8,845 nucleotides of DNA from Clostridia bacterium (lineage in GTDB: Bacteria > Bacillota > Clostridia > Oscillospirales > CAG-272). The notes below the pieces were generated by a model. That model saw only the letters and a list, made by a program, of their open reading frames with translations, searched no databases and was not told the origin of the DNA. Every line of letters starts with the position of its first letter. The first letter of the stretch is position 1. This document shows, piece by piece, positions 7,123 through 8,845 of this stretch. Position numbers and translations under genes: made by a program. The DNA lies in assembly GCA_017382615.1 (NCBI GenBank), contig JAFNZX010000134.1, positions 1 to 8,845 of the forward strand, in the 5' to 3' direction.

Positions 7123-7975
7123 CTTTTACATATCCTCCTGCAGAAGGCACGTAGCCATTTTCCGACAGTAATGCCTTCAAAGCATTCACAGCTGCATCAA
7201 AGGCCTGGTCGTTATTCTCAAATGTGAATTTATTTTTCATCTCCGTTGCATCTATCTGCGCATAACCCGCAAACACACGCAAGTGCGGCTCCAATGTAAG
7301 TACGACATCCGCATCGGGGTTGATCATATCGATCAACTGCGCAATCCTGCCGTCACCGCATCCTGCAGGGACGATTTCACCGGTTTCTGCTAAAACGTCC
7401 TTGATGTGAAAATAGTTGGTTTGCGCGTGCAGTGCAGTCAGCGTTTGTGCAGCATCCTGTCCACATTGCAAGAAATTAGCAGGATCATAAACGTGGAAAA
7501 GTCCCGGTACGTTTTGCTTGATCAGCTGTACGCGCTCCAAGGTATCACCAAAAATGTCTTTTTCATTTTCATGACAAAGCGCAACGCCATAGTGATCCGC
7601 AACCTCAACCATTCGCTGCAAATAGTCATATACCTTTTGTGGTTGATCGTAAGCAGCAAAGAAGCTGAACATACGGATGCGCTTGCAACCCAATACTTCT
7701 GCAAGCTGACATACGTGAGCGACCGTTTTCAAGTATTCGTCGATATCTATGGAAATGTCCACCTTTCCAAGCGGAGATCCGAGTGACCAGACAGCGATGC
7801 CGGCAGCCTCAAGCTCGGCTTTGATCTGCACTGCTTCGTCCAGTGTCAAATCCTTAACGTTCTTTCCATTGACAGAGCGCAATTCGGTCAATGCTATACC
7901 ATTTCTCTTCATTGCGGCAATCTGGCCCTGCAGCGATGTCGCTGCCTCATCCGAAAACGCACAAAGTTTAATCAT
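7106..7975 (-). CDS. Sugar phosphate isomerase/epimerase-like TIM-barrel protein (operon gene 1)
   Basis: The first gene of the operon, 289 aa, of the same COG1082 TIM-barrel superfamily as the next gene but of a different subgroup. Visible elements are ELRSVNGKN (31-39), a CHENEKD segment (134-140), VYDPANF (162-168) with Asp164, FHIKD (189-193) with His190, and LEPH (228-231) with Glu229. The Glu/Asp/His/Glu set fits a divalent metal site. AAGGG (7981-7985) lies 5 nt before the ATG. Low similarity between the two barrel proteins suggests different steps rather than a recent duplication. The closeness to uxaC makes a uronate or related sugar a reasonable substrate, but nothing in the protein proves it. 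Confidence 0.88.
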   Translation of the reverse strand: MIKLCAFSDEAATSLQGQIAAMKRNGIALTELRSVNGKNVKDLTLDEAVQIKAELEAAGIAVWSLGSPLGKVDISIDIDEYLKTVAHVCQLAEVLGCKRIRMFSFFAAYDQPQKVYDYLQRMVEVADHYGVALCHENEKDIFGDTLERVQLIKQNVPGLFHVYDPANFLQCGQDAAQTLTALHAQTNYFHIKDVLAETGEIVPAGCGDGRIAQLIDMINPDADVVLTLEPHLRVFAGYAQIDATEMKNKFTFENNDQAFDAAVNALKALLSENGYVPSAGGYVKDASRT

Positions 7976-8036
7976 AGAGTCCCTTTCTTGGGTTGCGAAA
8001 TTTCAGCAAAAAAGCTTGTATAATTTGCAAACCCCA

Positions 8037-8074
8037 TTGCTTTTTTTGCATTTATATTGTACAATATATATAAC
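8037..8074 (+). promoter_or_regulatory. candidate uxaC promoter(s)
   Basis: Two overlapping plus-strand candidates have 17-nt spacing: TTGCTT (8037-8042) with TACAAT (8060-8065), and TTGCAT (8046-8051) with TATAAC (8069-8074). Both have weak -35 and good -10 boxes. Either would leave a 60-70 nt leader for uxaC and interleaves with the opposing promoter. I cannot choose between them. Confidence 0.5.
8053..8068. promoter_or_regulatory. perfect palindrome, likely operator
   Basis: TATATTGTACAATATA is a perfect 16-bp inverted repeat. It covers the minus-strand -10 box and lies within the uxaC promoter zone, so one bound dimer could control both directions. Its TTGTACAA core is broadly like GntR-family sites, but the regulator is not in this window and the assignment is inference. 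Confidence 0.5.
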
Positions 8075-8084
8075 GCTCTGTCAA
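8056..8084 (-). promoter_or_regulatory. sigma-A-type promoter of the isomerase/oxidoreductase operon
   Basis: On the minus strand a perfect -35 TTGACA (8079-8084), a 17-nt spacer and a -10 TACAAT (8056-8061). The start would be near 8049, giving a leader of about 73 nt before ATG 7975. The -10 lies inside the 16-bp palindrome, which suggests repression by a dimeric regulator. Confidence 0.8.
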
Positions 8085-8106
8085 GAGCATGAAAGAAAAC
8101 ATTTCA
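8075..8106. repeat. two further short inverted repeats in the control region
   Basis: GCTCT-N4-AGAGC (8075-8088) spans the minus-strand -35 box, and TGAAA-N7-TTTCA (8090-8106) lies just upstream of it. Arms of only 5 bp could occur by chance in AT-rich DNA, though their placement fits regulator sites. Confidence 0.3.
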
Positions 8107-8141
8107 GTTTTTCTAAAACTATTTACAAACAGAGGTACCGA

Positions 8142-8845
8142 ATGAAGCAATTTATGGAAAGAGACTTTTTACTTGGCAATCCAACAGCCAAAACGCTCTA
8201 TCATGATTATGCAGCCAAAATGCCGTTGGTCGACTATCATTGTCATATTGACCCTCGCGAGATTTACGAGAACAGACAATTTGAAAACATCACGCAGATA
8301 TGGTTGGGTGGAGACCACTATAAGTGGCGCATTATGCGCTCGAACGGTGTATCTGAAGAATTCATCACAGGAAATGCACCTGATCGCGACAAATTTCAAA
8401 AGTTTGCCGAAGCACTTCCCCGTTGCGTTGGCAACCCCATGTACCATTGGTGTCACCTTGAGCTCAAGACCTATTTTGGTTACGAGGGCGTGCTGAACGG
8501 AGAAACTGCGGAGAAGGTTTGGCAGCTTTGTAACGAAAAGCTCAAGACCATGCGCGCACGTGACTTCATTGCCGATAGCAACGTCGCAATGATTGGCACG
8601 ACGGACGATCCCTGCAGTGATCTTGCCTATCACGCATTGATCGCCAAGGAAGGGCTTGACTGCAAGGTTTGTCCCAGCTTCCGTCCCGATCCCGCGCTGA
8701 ATATGCATAAGCCCGGTTTTGCCGCATACATTGAAAAGCTTGGCAAGACAGCCGGAATGGAGATTAAAACTCTTGCCGACGTTAAAGCTGCGCTTTCTGT
8801 TAGAATGGATCACTTTGCTGCACATGACTGTCGCGCAAGCGATCA
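8142..8845 (+). CDS. uxaC: Uronate (glucuronate) isomerase UxaC, partial (3' end off window)
   Basis: The first 234 codons of a protein normally about 465-470 aa long; the frame is open to the right edge. UxaC interconverts D-glucuronate with D-fructuronate and D-galacturonate with D-tagaturonate, the entry step of hexuronate catabolism in the cytoplasm. It is an amidohydrolase-superfamily barrel, and the metal-binding HxH pair is His33/His35 in DYHCHIDP (31-38). Other family signatures are GGDHYKWRIMRSNGV (56-70), GNPMYHWCHLELK (97-109), GTTDDP (151-156) and HFAAHDCRASD at the end of the readable part. AGAGG (8131-8135) lies 6 nt before the ATG. It is transcribed divergently from the isomerase/oxidoreductase operon across a 166-nt control region. 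Confidence 0.95.
   Translation, partial: MKQFMERDFLLGNPTAKTLYHDYAAKMPLVDYHCHIDPREIYENRQFENITQIWLGGDHYKWRIMRSNGVSEEFITGNAPDRDKFQKFAEALPRCVGNPMYHWCHLELKTYFGYEGVLNGETAEKVWQLCNEKLKTMRARDFIADSNVAMIGTTDDPCSDLAYHALIAKEGLDCKVCPSFRPDPALNMHKPGFAAYIEKLGKTAGMEIKTLADVKAALSVRMDHFAAHDCRASD

Noticed and set aside
8019..8024. TATAAT on the plus strand as a uxaC -10 box
   Set aside because: The only upstream -35-like hexamer, TTGCGA (7993-7998), is 20 nt away, outside normal spacing.
8090..8106. TGAAA-N7-TTTCA as a CcpA catabolite-repression (cre) site
   Set aside because: The central bases do not match the cre consensus (no CG core), so only a generic dyad is reported.
8169..8825. Minus-strand open frame (218 codons) opposite uxaC
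   Set aside because: The plus strand is unmistakably UxaC, and the antisense frame has no recognisable protein features.

Overview
The window looks like a chromosomal segment from a low-to-mid G+C Gram-positive anaerobe, probably a gut-type Clostridia/Bacillota. This is inferred from the strong AGGAGG-type ribosome binding sites, near-consensus sigma-A promoters, tight gene packing, and proteins that resemble Bacillota versions of their families. No rRNA or single-copy phylogenetic marker is present, so the taxon is not proven. I see no mobile element, CRISPR array, tRNA or rRNA.

Layout. (1) Positions 1-1194, minus strand: most of a Gfo/Idh/MocA-fold protein of the GH109-like type, cut by the left window edge. 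(2) Positions 1195-1340: a compact divergent promoter region. (3) Positions 1341-4137, plus strand: trkA and trkH, one nucleotide apart, encoding a complete Trk potassium uptake system. (4) Positions 4138-4179: a perfect 26-bp palindrome forming a shared terminator between convergent operons. (5) Positions 4180-7975, minus strand: a four-gene operon transcribed right to left. It encodes two xylose-isomerase-like TIM-barrel proteins followed by two Gfo/Idh/MocA oxidoreductases, with Shine-Dalgarno sequences overlapping the preceding stop codons. (6) Positions 7976-8141: a divergent control region with interleaved promoters and a 16-bp perfect palindrome. (7) Position 8142 to the right edge, plus strand: the first half of uxaC, uronate isomerase.

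How it works together. uxaC converts glucuronate or galacturonate to fructuronate or tagaturonate. The divergent operon and its shared control region suggest that the two oxidoreductases and two isomerase-like enzymes process a uronate-containing or related sugar. Pairs of Gfo/Idh/MocA oxidoreductases with TIM-barrel partners are known from inositol catabolism and from oxidise-eliminate-reduce routes of glycoside cleavage (for example the DgpA-type C-glycoside system). This operon could be such a module, but the substrate cannot be read from the sequence. The GH109-like protein on the left belongs to a superfamily branch that also uses bound NAD for glycoside chemistry. It is separated from the operon by the Trk genes and has its own promoter.
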